Part shown: positions 17,641 to 30,084 of the stretch, one piece after another
Position numbering within the stretch: position 1 is the first letter of the stretch
Layout of the letters: the number at the start of each line of letters is the position of its first letter
Origin: Ichthyophonus hoferi
Taxonomy: Eukaryota > Opisthokonta > Ichthyosporea > Ichthyophonida > Ichthyophonidae
Length of the DNA: 37,375 nt
Assembly (NCBI GenBank): GCA_002751075.1
Contig: NAOQ01000609.1
Span: 1 to 37,375 of the forward strand
Reading direction: 5' to 3'
Program-made: the position numbers and the translations under genes
Notes under the pieces: generated by a model
What the model was told of the DNA's origin: nothing
Seen by the model: only the letters and a program-made list of their open reading frames with translations
The model's database searches: none

Positions 17641-20600
17641 ACCAAATTGCATATAGATATATATATATATATTTAATTAAAATATAGTCTATAATATTAT
17701 AATGCTATAATGTTATAGGTGTATTGTATTACTCTTTTACTTCTAATTGGTCTGTATCAGTGGGTGACTGGTAATTGGCCAATTGTATGTTAGTTTTACA
17801 AAATCTGGATAGTCATTGGCTAATTATCGCAAGGAAGGCTAATAGATTTGATTAAGTCATGCTTTTTAGTTAGATCTCTAAAGAGGAGAGTGTCGGACCT
17901 ATATATTTGTTTGTATATATATATGTATATATGTTTACTACAAGACCAATGGGCGTAATAGTAATCATTATCACCTTTAACTAAATAATATACTGTAAAT
18001 ACTACAGGTTTTCCCATTCCTATTGTTTAAGAAATATTAATTTATATAGTGTTATCTAGCTATAAAATTTGATTTACGATGTTATTACGGGTATATATAT
18101 GCGTATGTGTGTACCATTACCATTATAACATGTATATACTTGATAAAGCAAGGTCTAGGTTTATTTTATTTTCGAGCATGTGATATAATATAATCCAACA
18201 TAATATATTTATATTAAAAAGAAATGGCTCTTGGTATGTAGTATTGAGAATAAAACATATTTTTGTTAACGAGTTCTGTTTGGCAAATGCCGGCAGGGCG
18301 TTTTCCGGCTAAATTCCTGATAACTACGGCCTAATCTTACATTGTTGATATAAAAATATTGAAGTCTTCAATTTCTTATTTGGCAATGTGTTATAAACAA
18401 AGCAACTATAATTTAATCGTGACTGCGTGTATAGGTTATGATGCTTATATAGTATTTTATTGGTTGTACGCGATTAGCGTAAGTTGTTCTATAAGTTGAT
18501 TAAATTATCGACGTAGCACCAAGCTCCGAACCAATAACAAATATTCATTATTTACTATCAAACTTGCCTAGAAAGTAACGTCTTTTCTTTCTAATAATAG
18601 GCGAATATTATAACAATAAATAAAAGAATGAACTGTAAAAGTGCAAGAACGCTTTGGCTTCAGTGTAGAGCTATAATTACTTAATATTATTTGCATATGT
18701 ATGTAGTCCGAAATGATAGTGCAACCTAAACCTGTCTCTATATATCTATCTAGCATAATCTATATTTTATCTTTATCTATCTATATATGATATGTTCTGG
18801 GATAACCCTAATTACATTTTATAATAAATCAACAGGTCATCAATTCTGTCAAATCAAGCTATACATATGAAACAGATGCAAAGTAACTAGTTATAATTAA
18901 TGAATTAAATAATGACCAGGTTGATACTTGGTCGAAGACTTGGTCGACAGATACTATAGTATAGGTTGTAGTGTAACAGGTCTCCATCAGCAGCATGACT
19001 AATGTATGATGTCAATTACACCTCTCTAATTAATTAATACTGGGTTCTGAATTTTTTTGTATATATATAATTCTATATTTAGAACGCACAAAAAAGTTTT
19101 GAACTTATTCTATATATAAAAAATGCTATATTTAGAATGCATGGAAGGGTTCTGTGAGACAGATTGGAGACTCTTGACTCTGTGGTAATACTGAATGAAG
19201 GCTACAATTTTTATCCTAAATTCTCTGCTTGCAATAATCAGCTGCCCACCAGAATATGGGCGAGATACTTGCTACGCAGGCGGAAATTGACATAAAATTA
19301 TTATTGTGATACTATCATCTGGGAATGAGTTAATATCTATTATAATTATATTGATTGAAGCTGACTGGCTTTCTTTGTTGTGCTAATTAAATCATTATTA
19401 GCATGGTGTATAATATTATTTTCTGATTTGGAAATTTGCCGACCCATATCATATTCGATAATATTGGCGTTGAAATATTTTAATATTTTAATGTTATCCA
19501 ATAATCTTATTGTAGATTATCTATACCAATCACAACAGATGTATAGTATTTAGATATTTTTTATAAAGCGTGGCATTGGTTTGTTTAGAATTAATATCAT
19601 TGCAATATCTGGTCGAGTAGATGTACAGTAGTTGCATTTTGTGACTTAGCCCGTATTCTAGTACTAGTGCTGCTAGTAATCTTATATACCCCTCATAATT
19701 GGATAGCAATAATTGGAATCATGAGTGTGATAATTTGGATTTATCATATGCTTAGATGCTTAGATTATGTGTGTTGATTGATAAATCAGATATATTGTAA
19801 TATATTTTTAATTGGCTAGATATAGATAGTAGTTCCAAGAGCCGAAAGAACTATTCTCATTGGTTGATCCAGATGCATTTCCTACATACAATTAGAACGA
19901 CGATCATAATTAAGATTAGGTGTTTTTAGCGATCGCAAGTCTCTTGGTGGGTTTGCAATAGAGCCAGCTCTTGATTCTGATACACTTTCAATAAAAAGTT
20001 GAGACGAGTGTGAAGTACGATAAAGGCATTTATGTAGTATACACCTTACAGTGACTTATTCATTGTAACATACTATCGATATTCTACTGGTCTTTCCCTC
20101 CTGGTAAGTGGTAGTTGGTTGCTCTCTTGAGATTTTCTGTATTATCTATATACCTTTAAGTTGAAACTAATATCATAGATACATTCTATAACTACATAGT
20201 ACCATATACCCTATATACTCTACTGCTCCTGTTCCGTGATTATTGTTATTGAAACATGATTATAGATATATGCTATAACATAATATCCTGCAATATTATT
20301 TTGTCTCCTCTGCGCTAATGCTAGTTTGATAATGTAGCCATAAGGATAAATATAATGTAATAAAACATAATAATTGTATTATAATGTCTTTGATTCATTA
20401 CAATCCTGTTCAACCCTTCTATAGTACTGTTTATTTCAGGAATATAGGTAACAGCCGAAAATTGTAGTCAAATAATCAAATAAAAGAGAGAACTGTTGGA
20501 ACTATTTTTTTTTTTTACTACAATTACGTAGTTTATTTTTTGTTATTGTTATTGCATTTGAATTTATACATTCAATTATAGTTCATGTAAAAGTACTCAA

Positions 20601-22734
20601 ATATATCTTACTTTTACAGTTGTAAGCTATTTTTGCTAGTAATAAATAGTATTACTATTTTATTATATGTATGCACTATACTATACTATATCAGGTTGGC
20701 AAGAAACAATAATGTATTGTAATAGGTAAATATGTACATGGGGATATTCTTACACTAGTATAGTTTATATATACGTTTCCGCATATGCATGTATTTTCTT
20801 ATATCTTTATATGTATTTTATGAATCGGCTTAAGCGATATAGTTATAATATATATATCTGTATATGGAATTCTTTTATTATATTTGCCATATATGGTAAA
20901 TCTTTGTTCAAACTATTCCTACTATTCGTCTATGACTTGACGTAGTGTTGCTAAGTCACGTTACATGAGCCGAAATAGCTTATTATATAATTGCAGGATC
21001 TCTACCATTGGCTAGTCCAATTTTGATAGATCATCTTAGATTTACACTATTTTCCCAGGCTACATGTGTAATAATAATTTCTAATAATATTAAATGTTTA
21101 AAACTATGTATCTAAAATATTCATGACTATACCAGTTAACGCATCCCACACTATGGGCCGTACGAATCTTGCAAAACATTGACCTCTGGATGAATACGTG
21201 AATCAGTCGAAGTCTTCCTTACAAGCGAATTATGCAACGATTGGCACATTGTCAGTTGATAACACAACGTCCTTAAATAGAAATATTGTCAACTCTGCAG
21301 AAGCATTCACACTAAATGAAATAGTTGGCAATACAGCCAATCAAATTAGGATACAATAGCATTAGGATTATTTTCAGTAAGGTAAGATAATGCCAGTGGC
21401 TCTCAGAGGTTTTCTGTAAACTGTATTTCCTACGATCGGTCTCATTAACGTTGATGAACCAATTTATAATTGATACCCTCAATCAACGCATGTTGCAAAA
21501 AGATAAAAGGGACAGAAACAACTAATAATAAACACGCCGTTATTTACACGGATTACCTACATTCTTAGACGGCGTCTTTTTTAACACGAACTTGATACTA
21601 TTTCTCTCTATATACTATTTCTATACAACTTTATACATTCTCTTTCCCTTTCGTTTTTATTTACGGCGCCAAAACTTCAAATACAGTTACAAAAATACAG
21701 CAAGTTTAAATACTATATAAAGAAATCCTTAAATTAAAAGTTCTTGTTTTAGCAAACATCATAAACTATAGTATATTATTAATTACTCACTGGGTAACTT
21801 AACAAGACACATCATGTTTGGCATATATATATAATGATTATTACAGTATACAGTTTTATGTATACAAAAAATAGGTTAATTAGTAAGAGTGTTATCTAAG
21901 TAACTTTATTGGAGACATATTGTTATCAGTAGAAACGCGTTAACACTATATGATTATATGACCGAAGAGCACATACTTGATCCAATTCGAATCATAGTAT
22001 TGCATATATTGCATGTAATATTTTCATACACCCCTTTGAACCCTTGGTTTTGTAAGTCTATACAAATATAAAAGAAAGCTATCTGTGCTGACATTCTTCA
22101 CGGCCCTTAATCACGGCTTAAACGACTAAATAAAAAATAATATTCAATGAGTGTAAATATTTAGATAATGGGTATAAATGCATCTATTGTTTGCATTTTT
22201 ATTTGAAAAGAATGGGTAAATGCAATACTAAAGACAATATGAAAGCTATCTGCTTAATTATTCCGGTAAGTGTTGGAAGATTCATTGCTGTTGATTTGTA
22301 TTGGGAAGTGTGCAATAATTATTGGATATCTATCAGCCCTGGTCCATGGTCATAACAATAATGTGATTATGGGGTCTTCTCGTAGATTATGCATTGCCAT
22401 AGTCCTGGGGATATTTCAGGAGGTATAGTCATTCCTAAGATGGCTTTTGTGCTGTGGAATTATTCTTCTTGGTAAAACATCTTTTAGAAATTAGTTTTAA
22501 GATGATGCGATTCATAAGAATACTATATAGATATAAAACTATAAGAGAACTTAAATACTGTATATAAGAGAATAAATCCGCAAACTATATTATATTGTAA
22601 CCAGTATCCAAGTATTATTCAGTATTCACAGATTCTTTGCGCCCAAGTCAATAACCTTTTACGCAAAACTCTAAAGATCTTATCAGTATGATACAAAGAT
22701 CTTATCAGCATGTTGCATTTATATTTATAATTGA
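17641..22734. other. Gene desert, first part
   Basis: About 5 kb with no supported gene on either strand. It holds short TA-rich tracts, a 12-base direct repeat of ACTTGGTCGA type at ~18928-18951, a near repeat of CTATATTTAGAA at ~19074 and ~19124, and a 17-base match to ELP3 exon 8 at 18461. At ~22260-22490 the minus strand has coding-like but broken frames that I cannot assign. Confidence 0.45.
21370..21560 (-). repeat. Divergent copy of the dispersed repeat
   Basis: Read on the minus strand, this aligns loosely with 35808-35930 (also minus): both share a TTTATTAGTTRTTTC-like segment and a later part resembling AGAGAACCACTRGCATT. It is a more diverged member of the family described at 35165-36022. 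Confidence 0.45.
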
Positions 22735-22896
22735 TCATTTTTGGATTTGATAATATGGATCTGACCTCTGGATATCGTCTTGTTGAAGAAAATTGAAAGT
22801 CACGAAGGAATGAATCTCTCCTGTCTCTGGATTAATTGTTGTAATTTCGTAAACGAACAGTGGGTTAATAGTAGCATAGAGTACCGTTGACGATCG
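22735..22896 (-). pseudogene. Coding-like fragment, unrecognised
   Basis: A 54-codon open frame has strongly protein-like composition, with segments such as VLYATINPLFVYEITTINP and SFVTFNFLQQDD. It lacks an ATG and coding-like sequence upstream lies in other frames, so it looks like a relic or a single exon whose partners are lost. No family is recognised. Confidence 0.3.
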
Positions 22897-24344
22897 TTAG
22901 TTTAATGGCAGATGACTGGGTATTCTCTTAGATTTGGAAGAAACAATGAAAAAGGAGACTCTGTCACAATTAGCGAATCCAACTTGGTCGGAATGAATAT
23001 ATCCGAGTATTGGTTGGTGTCTTCCTCCTTTTTGTTTCCATTGTATAATTAATTGTTTTAGGATGAATAATATTGGGGCGATAATTCTGATGCTTTTAGA
23101 TAAGGCGCGAACTGATCAGTTAGTTTACTCTGGCAATCTCCTTATCTTTAATCTTACGTGTTTAGAACTGTAAAGAATGCTAGCACAGCTAGCTTTTTAA
23201 TAATTGTTACAATTAAGAAGTCAAGTGTTAAAAATACTACAAAATATAGCTATCTATATATACTATAAATTATATTTCCATATTGATTCAGGCCCGTATT
23301 CAGCAATCATATATCGATGCACTAGTTCTACTCTACTTATGGATGTTTCTAATAATGTTATTAAGCTAATATGCCCACTTATTAAATTATTTAGACGTAG
23401 AAAATTATATCATATCATATGTATGTGTTCATATGTTATTTTAAATGTATATTATTTAGAGTTACTGATTAAATAGTTGTATTTCTTGGCAGTCTGAAAT
23501 CGTTGAGACCTTGGGAATTATGAGGTTACAATCTGGAATTAATCGTGATCGCGATCACCTAAATCGAAATAATGATCTAACAGATTTGTAGTATTCCAAT
23601 GAATGTAGTAATACAAGACACTGGAAAATAAAATCTAAGGTTGAAATAAGTTTGGCATCAATGTGATTCTAGTTAAGAGATCCCGTAGAACATCCCCTCA
23701 ATAAGCTATATAGAACACAAACCCGAATAGGCCAGGTTTCTGGAATTTATTGGGGAGTTAATTCAATAAGTGCATATATAACAATAATAGTGAAGATTGG
23801 AATTTTGAAAATTTTGAATAAACTAAAAAATCTATATTTAGTGTATGGTAGTAGTGCAACTGTGAAGCAATATAATTGCTTGCAATGAAACCATAACTAG
23901 CATGGAAAATGCCCCAAGTAAATCAATAATAACTCCGAGTAAGTAATATCCTCCTTTCATTTCGTCATCCAAATTAAGTTGAAAGAGTAAAACCTTATCT
24001 GTTGTCATATGCCATTAGAAATTTTGCCAAAAAATACTCAAGCCAATTCTAAAACTTTCATTTTTCGGATAAATTTGACTAGAGCAGCATTTTCTCCATA
24101 GCAATAATTACCACGAATGAACCTAGCTTTGCATCTTCATCATAGATTTCAGAGATAATCGGTATATTTTTATGAAGAGTTCCATTGATAGTAGTAATTC
24201 AGGTATTATAATCAAACCACTATTAATCAAAATGAGAAGTTTTAAAAAACCACATAAGTTAGACTCCTGTGTGACATAAATCAGTTATATTTAGAGGTTT
24301 TTAAGACGTATTATTAGTACTACTACTGAACATATCTATTGGAC
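22897..24344. other. Gene desert, second part
   Basis: No gene is supported. A 14-base palindrome, GTGATCGCGATCAC, lies at 23545-23558. A plus-strand open frame at 23204-23476 lacks an ATG start and family features. Confidence 0.4.
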
Positions 24345-24790
24345 AAATCCAAATTGCACAATGAGACCGTCAATAAGGGGTGTGAGATTACGATGTAAAT
24401 AATAACTATTATCATTGTTTAATATTGGTAGACAGTTCTCTGACTTATGAACGGGCGAGAGGTCTGAACACTGATTATCGTATTTGAGTGCCAACGGTAA
24501 AGTCAACATGACAATAACAATGTAATGATTATGTACGCATATTGCTTAATATTGTTTAATTAAACAATCAAATGTATGGTCTGTGTTACGAGTGATTTCG
24601 TAGCAGCCAGGGCTTTATTGGTTATTTCCGTTTCTGTTTATACTTATCCGACCTTTACCATGTGTATCAGTTGCGGTTAGCACCGTTTAGTTGTGTTCAT
24701 TATTTGTATATTTGAACGGGACTGATTATAAAGATTCTTATTGACTAATAAAAATACCTCGATATTTGAATATTATTGTCCTCATCTAGA
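24345..24790. repeat. Dispersed repeat, copy near 24.4 kb
   Basis: The left part (24345-24530), on the minus strand, matches the protein-like unit at 36105-36200 and the inverted unit at 37140-37260, sharing for example an AGAGAACTG...AATGATAATAG stretch. The right part (24605-24770) matches the arms of the inverted repeat at 35165-36022 through CCAGGGCTTTATT and ATTCTTATTGRCTAATA. One copy thus carries both modules and shows that they belong to one longer element. Confidence 0.65.
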
Positions 24791-27635
24791 TGGCACGCTA
24801 ACTAGCCAATTTCCTCACTCACATATGTGTACATACCACATACTACGTATATTGACAAATCAATTTACTTGTTGAGAACGGACAGCATTCAATTAATATA
24901 AAACTGACCATGTCATTATCCGTTTGTTATCATGACTTCGGCCAAAATACGTGTTCAATCGGAGTTAAAAGTCTTGTAGAATTATTGTTAATACTGTTAG
25001 TTATTACAGGTTGTCTAAAAAGTCTTATATTAACGAGGATTATCCTAGTTTCATAAACGGAGCTTCAACCTTTCTACTGTCAAAAGTTTAATGTTCTATT
25101 TTTGGAGGTACTTCTTATTTCATAGAGAGAATAAAGTGATAATATATGCACTCTGAAACAGCTATATTGTTTATGTTGGTTTATTTTTCAACCTGGGAAT
25201 TACGGATAACTGGAAAGGTATCTCTTTCCGAAAATAAACCTTATGCAAGATGGGCAGCAAAATTCAAGCAATTGTTGCCCGCATAAATATGCCACTATGA
25301 GAACATCCAATCAAAGTGCATTTGCTAAATGTCGGAGCTTCTAGTTAATAGAGTTGTGTCCCAATAACAAATCATTCCTGAGGTCAAATGACTTAAATAA
25401 TAACTCTGACACGTTTTGATCTCTGATTGATAGGAATTAGAGCATTTAACTGCGTAATATTGTGCATTCATACTTTATTTTATTTTTAAATCAGTTTGAA
25501 AAGCATCAAGATACGACGTAGATAAGCGTGTGTGGAGATATAATGTACTTTATCTAATTGACAATTAATTATTCTTTTATACAAAGACCGAAGAGATCTT
25601 GGCTTTAAATTTAACTTAGTCAATCTCAAATCGCATATCAACCATTTGTCCTTTATGAGTAAGTTTGTATCTAATTGGTGTTCGATATTGCACGCTTAAA
25701 GAAGAAACGGTGATTATATAGTTGGTACAATATTGAAACCAATAAATAAAGGACGTAGATGCAAAATATATCTTCCGTTTTGGGGTAGTTTATTAATTCT
25801 AAATATTCCTTAATATTAAAATTCTTACTGAGCTTACCAGTACCTACTTAGATTGGTTCTACGGAAGACAACCTATAATATGACTGTAATATTTATATAA
25901 ATGAAGAATATGAAAAGAATATGTAACACGTTTCTCATAATCAATCACAGACGGACTTTAGTAAATATTTCGCCATTTGACGAAAATTCTAATACCAATT
26001 ATTTGACGACCCTTAATAGCTGCAACTCATGACTTTAGTTAAACTAGCTCTTTATTTTCTAGGGGTGAGAATGTTATAGTATATATATATATATATATTG
26101 GATCTAATTTGAGAGCTGCATAGCCTCGAGGAAGGGTTATTACTAGCTAAAAAGTTGTTGAAAACCAATGCCCAATGGATATTACCTACTTTCTTACTAC
26201 GCCGCACAGGTAATTGGAAAATGGTCCCAACTATTTGGGCATGGTCACATTGATAAATGTTTTATGCGAGGAAAATATATGACATGCCTTCAATTTGTGT
26301 AGTTGTCCATGCTTGAACGAACAATGAAATCCAAACACAATAACGTTGGGATTTTCCCCAAAAAAATCCTTATCATTGCATTTAATTCCCATCCAATTCC
26401 TCACAAGAATGATAATACGGTGGGTGTTTATATATATAGAATGACAGCTACATGGTGCCTTTAGGTGGTCAGCTAGTCGATCTACAACTGCCACATCTGC
26501 TTAAACGTATCTTGTAATGTATTTATTTATTTATACCAATACAAGTAACCAATCAGACATGCATAATTAAAGGAAGCTGGTAGGACTACTGCACGTATCG
26601 AGATCTTTCTGCCAGATTCTTTGAGTCAGCTGTCATCTCGATTATATCTCTCCTCCAATGATCTATTATATGTACTGCGTGTGCCAATACCCAATACATT
26701 CAGTTGTACGTGACCTATCAAGCAAGATAAAGCCTGCATGAGGTTATTTAAAAATCACAACAGTAGCAGTAGCAGTATAAAATAGTTTTTCAGGCCAATA
26801 CGAAGTTAGGCAACGTTCACATGCACATGATATTTTTAATTAAGAACTTTTGTGGATGCGACCGTGTATTCAGTACATTAAATAAAGGACACCCTTTAAG
26901 GTATTTGTTCGCAAGTACACCAGCACTACACTGGGCAGTTGTATAGTTCGTAATGCCATGACGTAGTTTCCTATATATTTTTTTATTTAGAAAGACAGGC
27001 TAATATACAAGGCTCTCGTATGTGTTGTAATTATTTTTATTGTTGGTTTTAATTAAATGTGCTTTGTGTGATTACCTAATATGGACTCTTGTCAAATGCA
27101 AAATGCAAAATGTTGTAGCAAAACGCACTTTAAATTAAAGTAATCTTGATTTTTTATATTGAGTAATAATCATCATTATAATAGACACCAAACGCAAGTC
27201 TTTTCTAGAAGGATTGAAGCACAACACTCCAATAACGCAGCTAGCCTCACTTGGTAAACCGTCTAGTTCACAAACGTTTAATTTCCTGGGAAATTCGAAA
27301 TTTGATTTTTTTTCTTTTTCCCCAGCTTATGCTTCAGGCGGGTTAGCTGTCTTTATATTAAAATTATTATTGTGAGATGAGCAAAGGCCCACTTGATTAA
27401 TTACTTAGGAATCAACCCAAGCTTTCACTGTTTCAGACAATGCTAATCTTGAAATAATGTAACCAATCAAGGAAAAGCTTTTGTTAATTCTAATTGCGAT
27501 TATCACGCATTTAAACTGGTGCGGGAAAATGCCATATTAAACTACCAGTCCTCTGTAGTGTAAATATAGAATCGGAACACTAAATGGTAGCAAGTCTGAA
27601 TATACATGTTTTTCATATTCGACTCACTCATTATA

Positions 27636-27661
27636 CACGTGGATGTAGTGATATCCACGTG
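27636..27661. promoter_or_regulatory. Paired E-boxes in a 9-base inverted repeat
   Basis: CACGTGGAT and ATCCACGTG form perfect 9-base arms around an 8-base spacer, so two CACGTG E-boxes lie 14 bases apart. A third CACGTG is at 27903-27908. E-boxes are bound by bHLH-ZIP factors; any use by the CBM21 gene 1.5 kb downstream is inference. Confidence 0.35.
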
Positions 27662-28933
27662 CAGGTGTCTATCCGCCTCTGAGAATTCATAATTTGTTTA
27701 GTATTGGCTTGTGATCGAGAGACGGATAGCCACCGAATAGTACTTCGATCTACCTTTTCTTTCTGTTTTATTTCCTCATTAAATACCTATATTAATCAGG
27801 GGTTAAATTAATTGGTCACTAATTTTCAATATTAAATCTTCTCACATTCTTGCTTAACGTTCATATTCTCGGAGGTATAAATCAAAACTGAGCACGCTTT
27901 TCCACGTGGTAGTAAGCAATATATGCATATGCATAAACCTAATGTCATAATAATATAACTGCATATGGTCATATTATATTTACCTAGTATACATTAGTTA
28001 TATGAATACAACGAAATTAACCATAGTGCACAGTGACTGAGTAAGCAGAGTAATATTCAGTAGTTGGCTAATTAGTAATGAGAAAATGAAGCACGTTTTA
28101 CCTTAGGCCTTTAAGTGAAAGCAAAAAATAGACAATAATGTATAATTTATTTTGCACACTAATGGGGTTCCCAAAACTCAACAACATTGAAATATAGCCA
28201 TATAATATGTTGTTAGAATTTTATTGTATTTTTAACAATAGGCAGTCTCAAAACCCAAGAAAAAATCATCGATAAAGTGACTTTATGTTTTTTTTTTCTC
28301 GTTATTTTCTTATTAATAAATTTCTTTTATTTTTAGTTTTTGACATAACATAACAGGTCCTCTGCTCAAAGCCCTAAAAATAGATGGTTTTGCCGTATGA
28401 AAGGATCTCGCCTGGTGACTAATCCTATCACGCTATTAGTTTTTCCGGACTTCCGGACTACTACCGAGGAAAAAAAAAGGTAAAAGTATCTCATTCGCAA
28501 TATCTCACTAGTAACAATAGATTGTCTTAAGATTATCCTATAGTCATCTTATAGTTGATCTTAAATTTTTAAATATTTACTCTAAGAATATTTATTACCT
28601 TATATATTGTAATTTATTACTTATAATTTGTTATAAAATAATAAAATGCCTTATATATACTGTACTTCAATATTTAATGCCATATATTTCCAATTAAATT
28701 ATGATATACATCGGAAATTTCATAAAATTACCGGATTTTCTAAAAAATATGCAAAAGAAAAAAGAAGCTGAATTAGTGGCACACAAAAAAATGATCTCTC
28801 ACAGGCTGGTCTGGGCCCGTGTATAGTACTTAAGATTCCACACAACAGTTTTATGCCAACAGTTCAGTTTTTGGTATTTTTTTGCTTGTTTTTCATTTTT
28901 TCATTTTTCGATTCAATATTTCAGATATTTTGA

Positions 28934-28940
28934 TATATAA
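28934..28940 (+). promoter_or_regulatory. Possible TATA box of the CBM21 gene
   Basis: TATATAA lies 229 bases upstream of the ATG at 29169. The region is A+T-rich, so chance is possible. Confidence 0.25.
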
Positions 28941-29168
28941 GAAAGAAGTGCTGATTCACTGCTGAACTGTTCCTCGTTACTTGATATTTTCATTCCCGTG
29001 GATAAAATATAGGTTATCAAGATCTTCTGCATTATACAGAGGTGTTTCTCCGGCTTAAGGCGTGAATAGAACGGTTGCACAATTGAATCGCTTCAGTTAT
29101 CTTCAATTGATTTCTGATTCTTTACTATTTGAAGTTATTGGTGTTGTCTGTCAGGAAAATCATCAAAC

Positions 29169-29906
29169 ATGTCTTGCCGAAAATACAGTCTGCCAGAAGA
29201 GTTTTCCACTTGGGATTTTGAGAAGAAAATGATGCTTGCTGGTAGCAGTAATGGGCAGCGGAGTTTCAGTAGTGAACGATCGCCCTCGTTCATGAAGAAG
29301 GAAATCGTTCAACACTTACATGCTCGTTTCGCCAGTATTACTGGTGCAAACTTTTCCAACCCAAAAAATTCCCCATGTGTTTCTCCTACATCTAGCTTTG
29401 ATAAGTTCCCTTCACGGTGCAACTCTGTAGAGAAACTTAACGAGGCTTCGACTTTAGCATCTGAAAACGGCAATGAGGTTCCTATTCAGTTGACTTCGCT
29501 CACTTTTGATATAAGGACATGCTCATTGAGAGGCAGTATTCTTGCTTGTTCACAGGCCGGGATTTGCAATAATAGTAATTCAAGTGTATGCTTCAGACAC
29601 ACGCACGATAGCTGGGTATCGTTTGCAGATCAAATAGCAACAAAAGTTGTCGCGGATGCGGAGGGTGAAAGCTTTTATTTCACAGTTGATCTTGTTGAAG
29701 CTTTTGGGAGTAGCAATGGTGAGGTAACTGTTGAATTCGCTATTTGTTATACTGATGACTCCGGAAAGGAGCACTGGGAGAACAACAAGGGCAAGAACTT
29801 TCTTATTACTATTCGCGAAGCTGCCAAGCCAGTACCACTGGCTTGGCCCTGTGGTCATTCTTCAATTGTTCCTAGTAATTCCACAATAAGCCTCACAAGT
29901 GTTTAA
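29169..29906 (+). CDS. CBM21 protein, PPP1R3-like glycogen-targeting subunit of PP1
   Basis: An intact single-exon gene of 245 residues; several animal PPP1R3 genes likewise have one coding exon and ~280-320 residues. The start has A at -3. Residues ~104-216 are a CBM21 glycogen-binding domain: SWVSFADQ (Trp149), ESFYFTVDL, VTVEFAICY and the end signature HWENNKGKNFLI (Trp203, Asn205, Asn206, Asn210). Such proteins bring protein phosphatase 1 to glycogen, where it activates glycogen synthase and turns off phosphorylase. The N-terminal ~100 residues are Ser-rich and probably disordered. RKYSLP (residues 4-9) fits a mode-I-like 14-3-3 site. I find no clear RVxF docking motif before the domain, where relatives have one, so PP1 binding is unproven. 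The CBM21 call is strong; the PP1 role is inferred. Confidence 0.85.
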   Translation: MSCRKYSLPEEFSTWDFEKKMMLAGSSNGQRSFSSERSPSFMKKEIVQHLHARFASITGANFSNPKNSPCVSPTSSFDKFPSRCNSVEKLNEASTLASENGNEVPIQLTSLTFDIRTCSLRGSILACSQAGICNNSNSSVCFRHTHDSWVSFADQIATKVVADAEGESFYFTVDLVEAFGSSNGEVTVEFAICYTDDSGKEHWENNKGKNFLITIREAAKPVPLAWPCGHSSIVPSNSTISLTSV

Positions 29907-30078
29907 TTGACGTTTTGTTTAGTTTTTAGTTATTTTTATTTGGTCGGGCTTTTGTTTTGCACTGTTCTGTAAGTAGTACCCACCACCCTCGATTACACGA
30001 AATTAGAATTCTATCATATCTCAATTTTGAATAATATGACTAGTAAATTACTAGCGAAGTGGACATTAAACACACCTT

Positions 30079-30084
30079 AATAAA
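30079..30084 (+). terminator. Possible AATAAA poly(A) signal of the CBM21 gene
   Basis: AATAAA lies about 175 bases after the stop codon and is followed within ~30 bases by a GT-rich stretch, a usual layout for 3' end formation. Confidence 0.4.

Larger units (their letters stand above)
24791..29168. other. Gene desert, third part, and 5' flank of the CBM21 gene
   Basis: No gene is supported. It has a (TA)n tract at ~26081-26099, two CACGTG sites in a 9-base inverted repeat at 27636-27661, a third CACGTG at 27903, and a doubled TTCCGGAC at ~28445-28460. A minus-strand open frame at 26231-26494 begins with GTG and shows no family feature. Confidence 0.45.

Noticed and set aside
23204-23476. 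Plus-strand 90-codon frame as a gene
   Set aside because: No ATG at its start, composition like the flanks, no recognisable domain.
26231-26494. Minus-strand 87-codon frame as a gene
   Set aside because: It begins at GTG with no ATG near, and no family, splice site or composition signal supports it.
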